From the NCBI GenBank assembly GCA_900318115.1, contig ONJJ01000003.1, forward strand, positions 62,001 through 126,000: a DNA stretch of 64,000 nt. Reading direction: 5' to 3'. This stretch comes from an uncultured Prevotellaceae bacterium. GTDB lineage: Bacteria; Bacteroidota; Bacteroidia; Bacteroidales; Bacteroidaceae. Shown here piece after piece: positions 25,615-33,767 of the stretch; position 1 is the first letter of the stretch, and every line of letters begins with the position of its first letter. Both the position numbers and the translations under genes were made by a program. A model generated the notes under the pieces. The model saw nothing but the letters and a program-made list of their open reading frames with translations. It was not told the origin of the DNA and did not search any database.

Positions 25615-26364
25615 ATGATATCCAGACATCGTTTGACAATCGCCTTGCTGTGGGCTGCCACGACCTTCGGCAGCAGCCTGCAGGCACAGGAATACCACGG
25701 CACGACAGGCCTGATGCAAGTGCCCACAGCCGAAATGGATTCGGCAGGTACGTTCCGCGGCGGTGCCGTGTTCCTGCACCAGGCTTTCCTGCCGACGCAG
25801 ATGCGCAGGAAGAACACCTTCGGCTACACCGTGGGCCTGACGGCTTTCCGATGGCTGGAACTATCCTACTCATGCTCCATGCTCTATATGCACAAAGGCG
25901 GCGATCCCCAAGCGGAAATGGGCTATTACAACGAAGACAGGCACCTGAACGTGAAGGTGATGCCGCTGTACGAGGGACGCTGGTGGCCGTCGCTGGCCGT
26001 GGGAATGGACGATGTGGGACGCTTCGAACGCATCTCGACGGGCGTGAACGGTAACAACTACTTCCAGAACATTTACGCCATGGCCTCCAAGCACTTTGAC
26101 CTCAAGGGCTACGAGCTCGGAGCTCACATAGGCTACCGCTACTATACCTCCAACGCCAACAGCGACCGACGCGGTGTGGCCGGCGGCATCTCGCTGCGCC
26201 CAGCCTTCTACCGTCCACTGCGCATCATGGGCGAGTGGGACGGAATAGGGGTGAACGTGGGAGCCGACGTCCTGCTGTGGCGCCACTTGTTCGTCCACGC
26301 CGTGCTGGTCCACGGCCGCGGATTCACGGGCGGACTGAGCTACCACTATCGCCTGAAATACTGA
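25615..26364 (+). CDS. YjbH-like exported beta-barrel protein
   Basis: 249 residues. A signal peptide (about residues 1-24, ending LQAQ) leads into GTTGLMQVPTAEMDSAGTFR, the opening motif of the YjbH family (GLxxxPTA), followed by alternating strands rich in aromatic residues and ending in Tyr (LSYHYRLKY), as outer-membrane barrels do. YjbH proteins are linked to exopolysaccharide export. It is shorter than E. coli YjbH (about 700 residues), so it represents one barrel domain. It lies between purU (21 bases upstream) and GDP-fucose synthase, which fits a polysaccharide link. Confidence 0.7.
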   Translation: MISRHRLTIALLWAATTFGSSLQAQEYHGTTGLMQVPTAEMDSAGTFRGGAVFLHQAFLPTQMRRKNTFGYTVGLTAFRWLELSYSCSMLYMHKGGDPQAEMGYYNEDRHLNVKVMPLYEGRWWPSLAVGMDDVGRFERISTGVNGNNYFQNIYAMASKHFDLKGYELGAHIGYRYYTSNANSDRRGVAGGISLRPAFYRPLRIMGEWDGIGVNVGADVLLWRHLFVHAVLVHGRGFTGGLSYHYRLKY

Positions 26365-26396
26365 ACAACAACCATTACTGAGAAACACACTACGCA

Positions 26397-27338
26397 ATGG
26401 AGAAATCATCCAAGATCTATGTGGCCGGCCACCGGGGTATGGTGGGGTCGGCCATCGTTCGCGAACTGCAACGACAGGGCTACACGAATATCATCACCCG
26501 CACCCACAAAGAGCTGGACCTGACGCGCCAGCAGGACGTGGAGGCCTTCTTCGCCCAGGAAAGGCCGGAATACGTCTTCCTCGCCGCGGCCAAGGTGGGG
26601 GGCATCGTGGCCAACCAGAGCGCCTTGGCGGATTTCATGTACGAGAACATGATCCTGGAGATGAATGTCATCCACTCAGCCTGGCAGAACGGCTGCCGCA
26701 AGCTGGAGTTCCTGGGCAGCAGTTGTATCTACCCGCGCATGGCGCCGCAGCCGATGCCGGAGAGCTGTCTGCTGACGTCGGAATTGGAGAAGACCAACGA
26801 GGCCTATGCGCTGGCAAAGATCAGCGGACTGAAATACTGCGAGTTCCTGAACAGGCAGTACGGAACAGATTACATCAGCGTCATGCCCACGAACCTCTAC
26901 GGCCCGAACGACAACTACCACCCCGAGCACAGCCACGTCCTGCCCGCCCTCATCCGCCGCTTCCACGAGGCGAAGGTGGCGGGAAAGAGTGAGGTGACGT
27001 GCTGGGGAGACGGATCGCCCCTGCGAGAGTTCCTCTACGTGGATGACCTGGCCAACCTCTGCGTGTTCCTCATGAACAACTACAGCGGAAACGAAACGGT
27101 GAACGCCGGCACGGGAAAGGAGCTGACCATCAAGGCCCTGACGGAACTGGTGGCCAAGGTGGTGGGCTACGAGGGAGCCATCAAGTGGGACGCCTCACGC
27201 CCCAACGGAACACCCCGCAAGCTGCTGGATGTCAGCAAGGCTGCCCGTCTGGGCTGGACCTACAAGACTGAACTCGAAGATGGCATACGCCTCGCCTACG
27301 AGGATTTCCTGAACAACCCGATGAGAGCGGAGAGGTAG
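26397..27338 (+). CDS. fcl: GDP-L-fucose synthase
   Basis: 313 residues of the short-chain dehydrogenase family, converting GDP-4-keto-6-deoxymannose to GDP-L-fucose with NADPH. Motifs: YVAGHRGMVGSAIV (residues 8-21), FLGSSCIYPR, and the catalytic YALAK. The family fingerprints NEAYALAKISG and NLYGPNDNYHPEHSHV are present. Length is normal. It is 32 bases after the YjbH-like gene; the GDP-mannose dehydratase partner is not in this window. Confidence 0.96.
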   Translation: MEKSSKIYVAGHRGMVGSAIVRELQRQGYTNIITRTHKELDLTRQQDVEAFFAQERPEYVFLAAAKVGGIVANQSALADFMYENMILEMNVIHSAWQNGCRKLEFLGSSCIYPRMAPQPMPESCLLTSELEKTNEAYALAKISGLKYCEFLNRQYGTDYISVMPTNLYGPNDNYHPEHSHVLPALIRRFHEAKVAGKSEVTCWGDGSPLREFLYVDDLANLCVFLMNNYSGNETVNAGTGKELTIKALTELVAKVVGYEGAIKWDASRPNGTPRKLLDVSKAARLGWTYKTELEDGIRLAYEDFLNNPMRAER

Positions 27339-27428
27339 GGAGATTCAAAAAAGTGCCGAACAGACGTCTCCAATAATTTACATTTATAGATAAATAGCGA
27401 TTAAATCGTCCGCTCGCCGCTTGCGACG

Positions 27429-27474
27429 CTTGACCCTTCAAGAATCGACATAAATAAAATTATTGGGGGTCAAG
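27429..27474. repeat. Inverted repeat downstream of fcl
   Basis: CTTGACCC (27429-27436) and GGGTCAAG (27467-27474) flank 30 AT-rich bases. Not followed by a T-run. It lies in the gap between fcl and the convergent tRNA-Arg; the rest of this gap shows no gene. Confidence 0.55.
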
Positions 27475-27531
27475 GGCTCGATACAAAAGGAGCATATAAA
27501 AACAGAGCACCCGATGGATGCCCTGAAGAAG

Positions 27532-27605
27532 TGATTCCGTTGGGATTCGAACCCAAGACCCACAGCTTAGAAGGCTGTTGCTCTATCCAGCTGAGCTACG
27601 GAACC
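27532..27605 (-). tRNA. tRNA-Arg (anticodon TCT)
   Basis: Read on the minus strand it folds as a cloverleaf: acceptor GGTTCCG/CGGAATC with a G-T pair, D arm AGCTCAGCTGGATAGAGC, anticodon loop CTTCTAA giving TCT, T arm GGGTTCGAATCCC, discriminator A. CCA is not encoded. It decodes AGA. A TACCTTTG box lies 14 bases upstream of its 5' end. Confidence 0.95.
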
Positions 27606-27618
27606 GCTTTTGCGGGCG

Positions 27619-27626
27619 CAAAGGTA
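27619..27626 (-). promoter_or_regulatory. -7 promoter box of tRNA-Arg
   Basis: TACCTTTG on the minus strand (plus-strand CAAAGGTA), 14 bases before the tRNA 5' end. Confidence 0.65.
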
Positions 27627-27681
27627 GGAAAAAGTTTAGAGTTTACAGCTGAAAGTATGAAGTTTTTTGACCTCACACGAT

Positions 27682-27727
27682 AAAAAGAGGTCATTTTTGC
27701 TCTCATCGGGGCAGAAATGACCTCTTT
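27682..27727 (-). terminator. Terminator of the DUF4301 gene
   Basis: AAAGAGGTCATTT (27684-27696) and AAATGACCTCTTT (27715-27727) form a 13-base-pair stem; on the minus strand it ends in TTTTT. It separates the DUF4301 gene from tRNA-Arg, both on the minus strand. Confidence 0.85.
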
Positions 27728-27847
27728 CACTTTATTTATTCAGAACTTTTTTGTTATGAATGACACAACTGAGGCATGTCGAATTTAACCCGGATCAGTT
27801 CATCAGCGCTGCGGTTGTCGAGCAACGATCCGACGACTGCTTCGGCT

Positions 27848-29368
27848 TTACGCCTGATGCTGCGGGCGCAGCAGATCATTGACAGTCTTGACGGGGTTGA
27901 AGGTCTCGAGGGGCACTTCGACGAAGATGGTGGACCAGTCGCTCATGGCACCATTCCACAGTCCGGGCAGCTCCAGAGCTTTCAGCTCACGGCCGTTCTT
28001 GGACTTCGAGGAGATGAAGCCCGTGGCAGGATCCACGTAGCGGGGAAGGTCGAAGTGGTTGCCCTGGTAGTCGCGCGTGGCGCAGACCAGATCCACGGGA
28101 TTGAAGTGCGTGCCACCCTGGAACATCGCCATATAGGTCGGGTTGTGGGTGTCGATCTGCGAGCTCTCCAATATCTGTGGGCTGACGCTGCCATCGGGGT
28201 TAAAGGCCAGGAACGGACCACCGCCGGGTTCGCCCACGTTGCGCACCATACCGCAGACGCGCATGGGTCGGTTGAACTTGCGGCGCAGGGTCTCAATGAG
28301 TTCTGCTTCGGACAGCTCGGAGATACCAGGCACCTCGGTGCACAGCTCACGACGCAGGAATTGGCACATCTCATCGAGCTCGGCACGACCCACATTTCCT
28401 TCATCCAGCCGACGGAGATAGCTGAAGGCCTGACGCTGGAGGGTGACGAGCACACCTGCAATAACCTTCTTCCAGAGGGTGGTGGCGGGCTTCAGGCGGT
28501 CGGGCACCACATTATCGATGTTCTTTATGAAGATGATGTCGGACTCCAGCTCCGAGAGGTTCTGGATGAGAGCGCCATGGCCACCGGGACGGAAGAGCAG
28601 GCGGCCGTCGTCCGTGCGGAAGGGCTCATTGTCGAGGGTGGCGGCGAGGGTGTCGGTGGAAGGTTTCTGCTCGCTGAAGCTGACGTGGTAGTGAACACCA
28701 AAGAGCTTTTCGTACTCCGGCAGCACACGCTCCACCAGCTCCTCGAAGAGCTCGCGATGCTCCGTGGAGACCGTGAAGTGGACGTCGGCCTTGCCGTCGG
28801 ACGTAGCATAAAGGGCTGCTTCCACCAGATGTTCCTCCAGCGGAGTGCGGGCACAATCTTTGTAGGCATGAAACTGCAGCAGGCCCTTAGGCAGCTGGCC
28901 GTAGCCCAAGCCCTCGTCGTCCAGCAGAGCGCTGACGACATCGCGGAAGCGGCCGGCCTCCACCAGCGCATCGGCCGGTTCGCCATATACCACCACACAG
29001 GCATCGTCCAGGGCGGGGAAGAAAGCAAAGTCATGCAGACGCTCGAAGAACGTGCGCATGAAGTCCGTCTGGGGCGTGTCCTGCTCGCCGTCGCGAAATT
29101 CAAAGAGGTTCTTAAACATACGCGAAGCAGCGCCGCTGGCGGGCACGAACTTGGTGATGTGGTGCCCCTCGGCCTTGTACATTTCCCAAGCCTCGACAAA
29201 GGCCTGACTCTCGGAATCGGAAGGCGAGAGGATGCCATTGCCGATGGAGGCTGCAGCGCACAGGTGAAGGTAGGGGAATCCCTCGCGGAACTGACGCAGC
29301 TGGTTTTCGATTTGTTGTTCGCTGATGCCCTTCTGGGAGAGCTGTTTTCTGTCTTCTGGTGTGAACAT
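27848..29368 (-). CDS. DUF4301 family protein
   Basis: 506 residues of a Bacteroidetes family with no assigned activity. Features: FVPASGAASRMFKNLFEF (about residues 73-90, a glycine/serine loop like those in nucleotidyltransferases), LFRPGGHGALIQNL and IIFIKNIDNVVPD, which resemble the UTP-sugar pyrophosphorylase pattern of a Gly-rich loop, a substrate loop and KNxDN. A sugar nucleotidyltransferase-like fold is therefore possible. It has no signal peptide. A minus-strand TACTTTTG box is at 29397-29404 and a terminator follows. The long open frame on the opposite strand is a shadow. Confidence 0.85.
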   Translation of the reverse strand: MFTPEDRKQLSQKGISEQQIENQLRQFREGFPYLHLCAAASIGNGILSPSDSESQAFVEAWEMYKAEGHHITKFVPASGAASRMFKNLFEFRDGEQDTPQTDFMRTFFERLHDFAFFPALDDACVVVYGEPADALVEAGRFRDVVSALLDDEGLGYGQLPKGLLQFHAYKDCARTPLEEHLVEAALYATSDGKADVHFTVSTEHRELFEELVERVLPEYEKLFGVHYHVSFSEQKPSTDTLAATLDNEPFRTDDGRLLFRPGGHGALIQNLSELESDIIFIKNIDNVVPDRLKPATTLWKKVIAGVLVTLQRQAFSYLRRLDEGNVGRAELDEMCQFLRRELCTEVPGISELSEAELIETLRRKFNRPMRVCGMVRNVGEPGGGPFLAFNPDGSVSPQILESSQIDTHNPTYMAMFQGGTHFNPVDLVCATRDYQGNHFDLPRYVDPATGFISSKSKNGRELKALELPGLWNGAMSDWSTIFVEVPLETFNPVKTVNDLLRPQHQA

Positions 29369-29396
29369 ATCGTTTTAAAGTTTATGAAATTCGCGT

Positions 29397-29404
29397 CAAA
29401 AGTA
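29397..29404 (-). promoter_or_regulatory. -7 promoter box of the DUF4301 gene
   Basis: TACTTTTG on the minus strand, 28 bases before the start codon, in the divergent gap with the RelA-type gene. Confidence 0.7.
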
Positions 29405-29484
29405 GTAAAAAACGTTCAATAATGATGCAAGAATGAGAAAAAATATCTAACTTCGCACATGAATTCTTATCAAAACACGATATT

Positions 29485-31707
29485 ATGGAGCAAAATAACG
29501 GCTTGAACGAAGTCGAGAAGGAACAAATAGCGGCTCTGAAGGAAGAACTCAGAAGACTGACGGAAAACGAACTCAGCGCCGCCGACCTAAAACAGGTGGA
29601 GACCTACCACCGGCAGGCTCTGGAGGCCGATGCCCTGCAGCGCGATGCCTTCGGGCTGCACCCTCTGGTGCTGGAGTACCAGACCGCCATCATCGTGGCC
29701 ACGGAAATAGGCATCACACGGGGTGCCATCCTCGGAGTGCTGCTCAACGGGATGGTCACCCGCGGACTGCTGACCACGCAGGAGGTAGAGCAGGTGTTAG
29801 GCAAAGACGTTGCCGTCATCGTCCGCGGACTGGCACGCATCAATGAGCTCTACGCGAAGAACCCCATCGTGGAGAGTGAGAACTTCCGCCAGCTGCTGCT
29901 CTCCTTCGCGGAAGACATGAGAGTCATTCTCATCGTCATCGCCTCGCGCGTGTGCATCATGCGTAAGATTAAGGAGTCGGAGAACGACGAGGCGCGGCGC
30001 CGAGTGGCCTCCGAGGCTGCATATCTCTATGCACCCCTGGCCCATAAGTTAGGACTCTACAAGCTGAAAAGCGAGCTGGAAGACCTCTCGCTGAAGTATC
30101 TGGAGCACGATGCCTACTATCATATCAAGGAGAAACTCAATGCGACCAAGAAGAGCCGCGACGCCTATATCGAGCGATTCATCAAGCCTATTTATGAGAA
30201 ACTTACGGCGGCCGGCCTGAAGTTTCACATGAAGGGTCGGACGAAGTCCATCCACAGCATCTGGCAGAAGATGAAGAAGCAACACTGCCCGTTCGAGGGT
30301 GTGTATGACCTCTTTGCCATACGCATCATCCTGGACTCCCCGCTTGAGCGCGAGAAGCAAGACTGCTGGCAGGTGTTCAGTATCATCACAGATATGTATC
30401 AGCCGAACCCGAAGCGTATGCGTGACTGGCTGTCGATCCCGAAGTCCAACGGCTACGAGAGCCTGCACATCACCGTGCTGGGACCTGAGCAGAAGTGGGT
30501 GGAGGTGCAGATCCGCACAGAGCGCATGGACGAGATAGCCGAACGCGGCCTGGCAGCCCACTGGCGCTACAAGGGAGTGAAAGGGGGCGAAGCAGGCGTG
30601 GAGGCGTGGCTGCAGAATATCCGCACAGCCCTGGAAGCCGGCGACGACCTGCAGCTGATGGACCAGTTCAAGATGGACTTGTACGAGGATGAGGTCTTCG
30701 TCTTCACCCCAAAGGGAGACCTCTTCAAGCTGCCGCAGGGAGCCACCGTGCTGGACTTCGCCTATGCCATCCACACGAAGGTGGGCAACCACTGCACAGG
30801 CGGGCGCATCGGCGGTAAGATGGTCACGCTCAGGCAAGTGCTGCAGAGCGGCGATCAGGTGGAAATCATGACCCACGCCAACCAGGTGCCCAAGCAAGAC
30901 TGGCTGAATGTGGCCAAGACCGGGCGAGCGCGCTCCAAGATACGTCAGGCCCTGAAGGAGATGGCGGCATCGCAGGCTGCCTACGCCAAGGAGGAACTGG
31001 AGCGCAAATTCAAGAACCGCAAGATCGATGTCGAGGAGGCAACACTGATGCACACTATGACGCGGCTGGGCTATCGAATCGTCACCGACTTCTACGCCGC
31101 GCTGGCCGAAGGTGCCCTGGAAATCAATCAGGTGCTGGAGGCTTACATGATGCAGCAGCGCTACGAACGAGGCGAGCTGCCATCGCAGCAACAGCAACCG
31201 CAGAGTGCCGAGAACTTCCAACTGCAACAATACACGAACAACAACGATCGCCTGCGCAAGAGCGACGTGATGGTTATCGACCAAGGCCTGAGCGGCATCG
31301 ACTACACGCTGGCCAAGTGCTGCCATCCCGTGTACGGAGACCGCGTGTTCGGGTTCCTCACCAGCGGAGGCGGTGTGAAAATCCACCGCACCGACTGCCC
31401 CAATGCACCCGCCCTGCGCGAGCGCTACGGCTACCGCATCATCGACGCGCGCTGGGCCGGCAAAGGCGGCACGCAGTACGGAGTGACGCTGAGGGTGGTA
31501 GGACAGGATGACCTGGGCATCGTAAACAACATCACCAGCATCATCTCGAAGGACGAGAAGATACAGCTGCGCAGCATCAGCATCGACAGTAACGACGGAC
31601 TGTTCAGCGGCACACTGACGATCCTGCTGGATGACACCTCACGCCTGAAGCAACTGATCCAGAAGCTGGAAGGCGTCAAAGGTGTCAAAGGAGTGAGCAG
31701 GCTTTAA
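29485..31707 (+). CDS. RelA/SpoT-family (p)ppGpp synthetase with degenerate hydrolase site
   Basis: 740 residues in the long RSH layout: HD-like domain (about residues 20-200), synthetase domain (about 235-345; GRTKSIHSIWQKM, YDLFAIRII, IPKSNGYESLH, EVQIRT), TGS (VFVFTPKGDLFKLPQGATVL), helical and zinc-finger-like segment (LAKCCHPVYGD) and C-terminal ACT (GVTLRVVGQDDLGIVNNITS). In the HD domain the hydrolase signature HDxxED is replaced by LLNGMVTRG, so (p)ppGpp breakdown is unlikely while synthesis motifs are intact. It would act like RelA and need a separate hydrolase elsewhere in the genome. It makes the alarmone that works with the DksA-like protein at 16988. Confidence 0.93.
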   Translation: MEQNNGLNEVEKEQIAALKEELRRLTENELSAADLKQVETYHRQALEADALQRDAFGLHPLVLEYQTAIIVATEIGITRGAILGVLLNGMVTRGLLTTQEVEQVLGKDVAVIVRGLARINELYAKNPIVESENFRQLLLSFAEDMRVILIVIASRVCIMRKIKESENDEARRRVASEAAYLYAPLAHKLGLYKLKSELEDLSLKYLEHDAYYHIKEKLNATKKSRDAYIERFIKPIYEKLTAAGLKFHMKGRTKSIHSIWQKMKKQHCPFEGVYDLFAIRIILDSPLEREKQDCWQVFSIITDMYQPNPKRMRDWLSIPKSNGYESLHITVLGPEQKWVEVQIRTERMDEIAERGLAAHWRYKGVKGGEAGVEAWLQNIRTALEAGDDLQLMDQFKMDLYEDEVFVFTPKGDLFKLPQGATVLDFAYAIHTKVGNHCTGGRIGGKMVTLRQVLQSGDQVEIMTHANQVPKQDWLNVAKTGRARSKIRQALKEMAASQAAYAKEELERKFKNRKIDVEEATLMHTMTRLGYRIVTDFYAALAEGALEINQVLEAYMMQQRYERGELPSQQQQPQSAENFQLQQYTNNNDRLRKSDVMVIDQGLSGIDYTLAKCCHPVYGDRVFGFLTSGGGVKIHRTDCPNAPALRERYGYRIIDARWAGKGGTQYGVTLRVVGQDDLGIVNNITSIISKDEKIQLRSISIDSNDGLFSGTLTILLDDTSRLKQLIQKLEGVKGVKGVSRL

Positions 31708-31878
31708 AAGAACACAGAATAATACAATACGCGAAAAGATAGCGAACGGACAGCGGACCCGCTGCCGACGGGAAGATTTTAGATTCATGACAACGCGGGA
31801 CACCCTGTTCCGGGAGTTGCGAATTGAGAATAACCGTTAAAAGGTCTTAATGAATTTCGTCAGGACAAAGACTTTTCC

Positions 31879-31886
31879 TATATTTG
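31879..31886 (+). promoter_or_regulatory. -7 promoter box of the MORN-repeat gene
   Basis: TATATTTG 22 bases upstream of the ATG at 31909. Confidence 0.65.
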
Positions 31887-31908
31887 TCGCGTTAAAAACG
31901 GAAATAAT

Positions 31909-33039
31909 ATGCATTACTCGATAAAAAAACACCTCACAGCCCTGCTTGTGGTTTGTCTCAGCGCGCTGAATGTGAATACCTTGGCGCAAGAAATCACCAT
32001 CGGTAACTATACCTTTAAGGACGGTGCCGAGTATCAAGGCGAAATGTTCAGGGGAAAGCCCTATGGCAAGGGCAAGACCGTTTTCAAGAATGGTGACAAG
32101 TACGAGGGCGAATACGTCAAGGGCAAGCGCCAGGGCTATGGTGTCTATGAGTTCACGGACGGTGAGCGCTATGAAGGCGAATGGTTCCAAGATCAGCAAC
32201 ACGGAATGGGCACATTCTACTTCAAGAACAACAACCGCTACACCGGCCTGTGGTTCCGTGACTACCAGCACGGCAAGGGTATCATGTATTACTTCAACGG
32301 CGACAAGTACGAGGGCAACTGGCAGGAAGACAAGCGTCATGGCGAGGGAACTTACACCTACTCTACGGGCGACAGCTACTCTGGCGAATGGCGCGACGAC
32401 CTGAAGCACGGACAGGGCACCTTCGTGTGGTCCAACGGGTCGCACTACACCGGCGCTTGGCGCGAGGGAAAGATGAACGGCCAGGGCACCTACCATTACG
32501 CGAACGGCGACGTCTATAAAGGAATGTTCTACAACGACTCGCTGCAGGGCAAGGGTATTTATCTCTTCAACAACGGCGACCGCTATGAGGGAACCTACAA
32601 TATGAGCCAGCGCGACGGCGAAGGGATTTTCGTCTATGCCGGCGGCAACAAATACGTCGGAGAGTTCAAGAACGGCATGAAACACGGCCACGGCACCTTC
32701 ACCTCCACTGACGGAGCATCGTACGTGGGACAATGGCGCGACGACAAGAAACACGGCCGCGGCAAATATACCTGGGCCAACGGCGACATCTACGACGGTA
32801 CGTGGGCCAACGGAATGATGGACGGCGAAGGGATCCTGCGACAAAAGGACGGTACCAAGTTCCGCGGGCATTTCAGCCAGGGAGAGAAAAACGGAACCTG
32901 CGTGATGGAGACCCCCGACGGGATACGGTTCGAAGGCTCCTACAAGGACAACGAACGCGATGGTGACTTCGTGGAGAAAGACCGCAACGGAAGAGTGATC
33001 CGCAAGGGACATTACACCCATGGTGTATTGGACAAATAG
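31909..33039 (+). CDS. Exported MORN-repeat protein
   Basis: 376 residues. A signal peptide (about residues 1-26, ending NTLAQ) is followed by about fourteen MORN repeats of 23 residues, each of the form YEGEWxxDxxHGxGTxxxxNG (for example YEGEYVKGKRQGYGVYEFTD and YKGMFYNDSLQGKGIYLFNN). MORN repeats form elongated beta-hairpin arrays that bind lipids or act as scaffolds. The protein has no catalytic domain. In Bacteroidetes such proteins are common and mostly unstudied. It stands alone with its own promoter. Confidence 0.92.
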   Translation: MHYSIKKHLTALLVVCLSALNVNTLAQEITIGNYTFKDGAEYQGEMFRGKPYGKGKTVFKNGDKYEGEYVKGKRQGYGVYEFTDGERYEGEWFQDQQHGMGTFYFKNNNRYTGLWFRDYQHGKGIMYYFNGDKYEGNWQEDKRHGEGTYTYSTGDSYSGEWRDDLKHGQGTFVWSNGSHYTGAWREGKMNGQGTYHYANGDVYKGMFYNDSLQGKGIYLFNNGDRYEGTYNMSQRDGEGIFVYAGGNKYVGEFKNGMKHGHGTFTSTDGASYVGQWRDDKKHGRGKYTWANGDIYDGTWANGMMDGEGILRQKDGTKFRGHFSQGEKNGTCVMETPDGIRFEGSYKDNERDGDFVEKDRNGRVIRKGHYTHGVLDK

Positions 33040-33052
33040 CTTCCTCCCCAAC

Positions 33053-33128
33053 CGGTAAGGAGCCCGTTACGCACCAACCGAGATTCTGTTTTTCCTCTGT
33101 TTTTATCGCTTCCCGGTGACAATGGGAC
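33053..33128 (+). repeat. Dispersed element of about 75 bases, copy A
   Basis: Starts 13 bases after the stop of the MORN gene. It shares CGGT, TTACGC-R-CCAACC, ATTCT, TTTTTC, TCTGT, TTATCG and ACAATGG in the same order and nearly the same spacing with copy B at 55726-55800. Both follow exported-protein genes in the same orientation. Confidence 0.8.
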
Positions 33129-33245
33129 AAACAAAATAGCGGACTTTTCTACAAATTAGCGTTATTTTTACACCTCTTTTCGTGCCTTGCAGTTCAAGCA
33201 AGGCACTTTTCTTGCAAAAAATTTCCTAATTTCAAAGAAAATGCT

Positions 33246-33253
33246 TACCTTTG
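33246..33253 (+). promoter_or_regulatory. -7 promoter box of the YhcH-like gene
   Basis: TACCTTTG 26 bases before the ATG at 33280. Confidence 0.65.
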
Positions 33254-33279
33254 CCGCGTAATAATAGAACTTTAAAAGT

Positions 33280-33744
33280 ATGATTGTAGACTCAATCGAA
33301 AATTTAGAGCGGTACGCCGTGCTGAATCCCCGGTTTACCGCTGTAGTAGAGTTCATCCGCAAGAATGACCTTTCTTCATTGGCGGCAGGAAAGCATGAGA
33401 TTCAAGGTGACGAAGTCTTTGTCAACGTGCAGGATGCTCCTGTGAAGACTCGCGAGGAGGCCCGTTTTGAGACCCATCGCGAGATGATTGATATTCAGGT
33501 GCCCGTCTCGGGAATCGAGGAGCACGGATGGTGCCCCCTGGCCGACCTGCCCGCTGCCGAGTACGATGCCGCAATCGACATGACATTGCACGACCCTGCG
33601 GCTCCGGCACCAATCTCGTCGTTGGCTTCGACCTACTTTGTCCTGCGTCCCGGACAGTTTGCAATCTATTTCCCCACCGACGGCCACGCACCTGCCATCA
33701 CCACGACAACGCTGCGCAAGGCCATCTTCAAAGTGAAAGCTTAG
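33280..33744 (+). CDS. YhcH/YjgK/YiaL (EbgC-like) family protein
   Basis: 154 residues of the DUF386 cupin-like family, which includes the beta subunit of evolved beta-galactosidase and proteins of sialic acid and sugar catabolism. Family motifs: GKHEIQGDEVFVNVQ, ARFETHREMIDIQV (HxxxIDIQ), and the C-terminal FAIYFPTDGHAP with conserved His. It may bind a sugar and a metal. It precedes glgB by 23 bases and is probably co-transcribed, which suggests a role in carbohydrate handling. Confidence 0.9.
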   Translation: MIVDSIENLERYAVLNPRFTAVVEFIRKNDLSSLAAGKHEIQGDEVFVNVQDAPVKTREEARFETHREMIDIQVPVSGIEEHGWCPLADLPAAEYDAAIDMTLHDPAAPAPISSLASTYFVLRPGQFAIYFPTDGHAPAITTTTLRKAIFKVKA

Positions 33745-33767
33745 GAAGAAAGTAAAACCCAAAATAC

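Noticed and set aside
27776..29422. 548-residue open frame on the plus strand
   Set aside because: It mirrors the DUF4301 gene on the minus strand, which has family motifs, promoter box and terminator; the plus-strand translation has none.
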